A DNA stretch of 55,617 bases from NCBI GenBank assembly GCA_016928865.1, contig JAFGJX010000067.1, positions 1-55,617 on the forward strand. The letters run 5' to 3'. Positions 54,561-55,617 of the stretch are shown piece by piece. Made by a program: the position numbers and the translations under genes. The notes below the pieces were generated by a model, which saw only the letters and a program-made list of their open reading frames with translations, did not search any database and had not been told where the DNA came from. Positions within the stretch are counted from its first letter, which is position 1, and each line of letters begins with the position of its first letter. The DNA is from Spirochaetota bacterium. Lineage in GTDB: Bacteria; Spirochaetota; UBA4802; UBA5550.

Positions 54561-55478
54561 ACGAGCGTTCTGGATGCTATTGGAAATACACCCATGGTCC
54601 GTATCAACCGGATCTGGGACGAGAAAGAGACAGGCGTGCGGATACTCGCCAAGCTCGAGGGAGCGAATCCCGGCGGCTCGGTAAAGGACCGCCCGGCGTA
54701 TTACATGATTAAGAAGGCGGTCGAATCCGGAGAGCTCACTCAGGACAAGATCATACTCGAGCCGACCTCGGGCAATACAGGGATCGGCATGGCGATGATA
54801 GCCTCGGCAATGGGCTACCGGATCAAGCTGACCATGCCATCCTGCGTGAGCGAAGAGCGGCGATCAATACTCATCGCGATGGGCGCGGAACTCGAGCTGA
54901 CGCCCGGGTGCGACAAGACCGACGGCGCCATCACGCGGGCGCATCATATTATTGATCATTTCCAGGATAAATACTACATGCCGAACCAGTTCGGAAACCC
55001 CTCAAACTGGATGGCGCATTATGAGACCACGGCGCCTGAAATCGTGCGCGACACAAAGGGAGAGGTTGACGCCTTCGTTGCCGGCATGGGGACGACCGGA
55101 ACCCTCATGGGCTGTTCGCGCTATTTCAGGGAGCATAATCCGCGGACGAAAACGATCGGCGTCGAGCCGATGCCGAATCACCGGATACAGGGCCTGAAGA
55201 ACATGAACGAGTCGATCGTGCCGGCGATCTACGATCCGGGCCTTCTTGACCGGAAGATCGAATGTTCGGATGACGACGCCTTTGACACGACCCGGAACCT
55301 CGCGCTCATGGAGGGGCTTTTCTGCGGCATGTCAAGCGGCGCGGCAATGTGGGGCGCCATGTTCGTGGCCGGGGACCTCTCGCGGGGATCAACGGTCGTC
55401 GTGCTCTTTCCCGACAGGGGAGACCGGTATCTTTCGACAGAGGTTTTCCGGTCCGTGTGCGCCATCTGCCCGCCCTGA
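54561..55478 (+). CDS. PLP-dependent cysteine synthase family enzyme (CysK/CysM-like), probable ACG start
   Basis: A fold-type II PLP enzyme making cysteine from O-acetyl- or O-phosphoserine and sulfide, or a close relative. PLP lysine in NPGGSVKDRPA, the phosphate-binding TSGNTGIGMAMI, and GMGTTGTLMGCSRYF and CGMSSGAAMWGA in the C-terminal half. The first ATG (54594) would remove the family N-terminus TSVLDAIGNTPMVRI, which is encoded in frame just upstream. AAGGAGG ends 8 bases before ACG 54561, so translation most likely starts at ACG; CTG 54570 is another option. With the ACG start the PLP lysine is residue 42, as in CysK. A new gene begins 68 bp downstream. Confidence 0.88.
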   Translation, partial: TSVLDAIGNTPMVRINRIWDEKETGVRILAKLEGANPGGSVKDRPAYYMIKKAVESGELTQDKIILEPTSGNTGIGMAMIASAMGYRIKLTMPSCVSEERRSILIAMGAELELTPGCDKTDGAITRAHHIIDHFQDKYYMPNQFGNPSNWMAHYETTAPEIVRDTKGEVDAFVAGMGTTGTLMGCSRYFREHNPRTKTIGVEPMPNHRIQGLKNMNESIVPAIYDPGLLDRKIECSDDDAFDTTRNLALMEGLFCGMSSGAAMWGAMFVAGDLSRGSTVVVLFPDRGDRYLSTEVFRSVCAICPP

Positions 55479-55546
55479 TGCGGGGATGATCCGGTCGTAT
55501 CACTGTCCTGCATCGCATCATACTGCTGCATTGTAAGGAGGCGCAT

Positions 55547-55617
55547 ATGAAATGCGGAATACCCATGAATGGAAGCGACCGCCTCAGGGAAGATGAGATC
55601 CATACGATCGTCAGCGA
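55547..55617 (+). CDS. Start of an unidentified gene (truncated by window end)
   Basis: ATG 55547 follows a strong TAAGGAGG site and the frame stays open to the end of the window (MKCGIPMNGSDRLREDEIHT and so on). Only 23 residues are visible; no family can be given. It is probably co-transcribed with the cysteine-synthase-like gene, 68 bp upstream. Confidence 0.6.
   Translation, partial: MKCGIPMNGSDRLREDEIHTIVS

Overview
The window is about 55.6 kb of bacterial chromosome of moderate to slightly high GC, dense with genes and without phage, insertion sequences or CRISPR arrays. The best guess for the host is a free-living spirochaete-like bacterium. This rests on a TatT lipoprotein coupled to a TRAP solute-binding protein (an arrangement best known from Treponema), permissive lipoprotein boxes, and a giant kinase/ATPase/GAF/AraC regulator. 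It is an inference from gene content; no 16S or ribosomal marker is present.

Layout. 1-519: the 3' end of an rlmL-type rRNA methyltransferase. 631-4462: a TRAP transporter in two converging pieces (fused DctQM on +, TatT-DctP on -). 4691-6542: two small lipoproteins (one rhodanese-like), a Cys-rich mini-protein and an AhpD-like protein. 6655-8844: a fused trehalose-6-phosphate synthase/phosphatase. 9427-15845: signalling and ion homeostasis, with a HisKA_2 kinase, a CPA-type antiporter and a ClC protein transcribed divergently and both carrying a TrkA-C-like tail, then a decayed NhaD-like antiporter beside an intact XRE-cupin regulator and a 52-residue membrane protein. 16205-16794: tRNA-His and a cold-shock gene. 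16881-20311: two tandem paralogous acyl-CoA dehydrogenases. 20484-24441: a tightly packed TetR / MoxR ATPase / HExxH-VWA / 28-residue-repeat operon divergent from them. 24647-24850: a second cold-shock gene with a leader like the first.

25185-29862 is a TolC-MacA-MacB-type efflux operon followed by a small membrane protein. 29923-33541 holds an SMP-30/strictosidine-synthase-like membrane-anchored protein and a hybrid histidine kinase. 33614-40212 holds an OFA-type MFS carrier, an RND pump without adjacent partners, and an NSS-type sodium symporter. 40418-44381 holds an acidic protein of unknown function, an SGNH hydrolase and a CorC/HlyC-type protein. tRNA-Arg(TCG) follows, then a secreted lipoprotein, the 1557-residue regulator whose kinase domain lacks the DFG aspartate, a J-domain protein, an alpha/beta hydrolase with a PNPOx-like protein, an SDR reductase, and a cysteine-synthase-family enzyme that probably starts at a non-ATG codon.

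The most promising candidate for an undescribed system is the TetR-MoxR-VWA-repeat operon at 20484-24441: the ATPase and VWA partner are a known type of pair, but the solenoid-like repeat protein is one I do not recognise. The second is the pair of cold-shock genes whose roughly 130-nt leaders share a hairpin-forming box and a second hairpin just before the ribosome binding site, which looks like a cis-acting RNA element.
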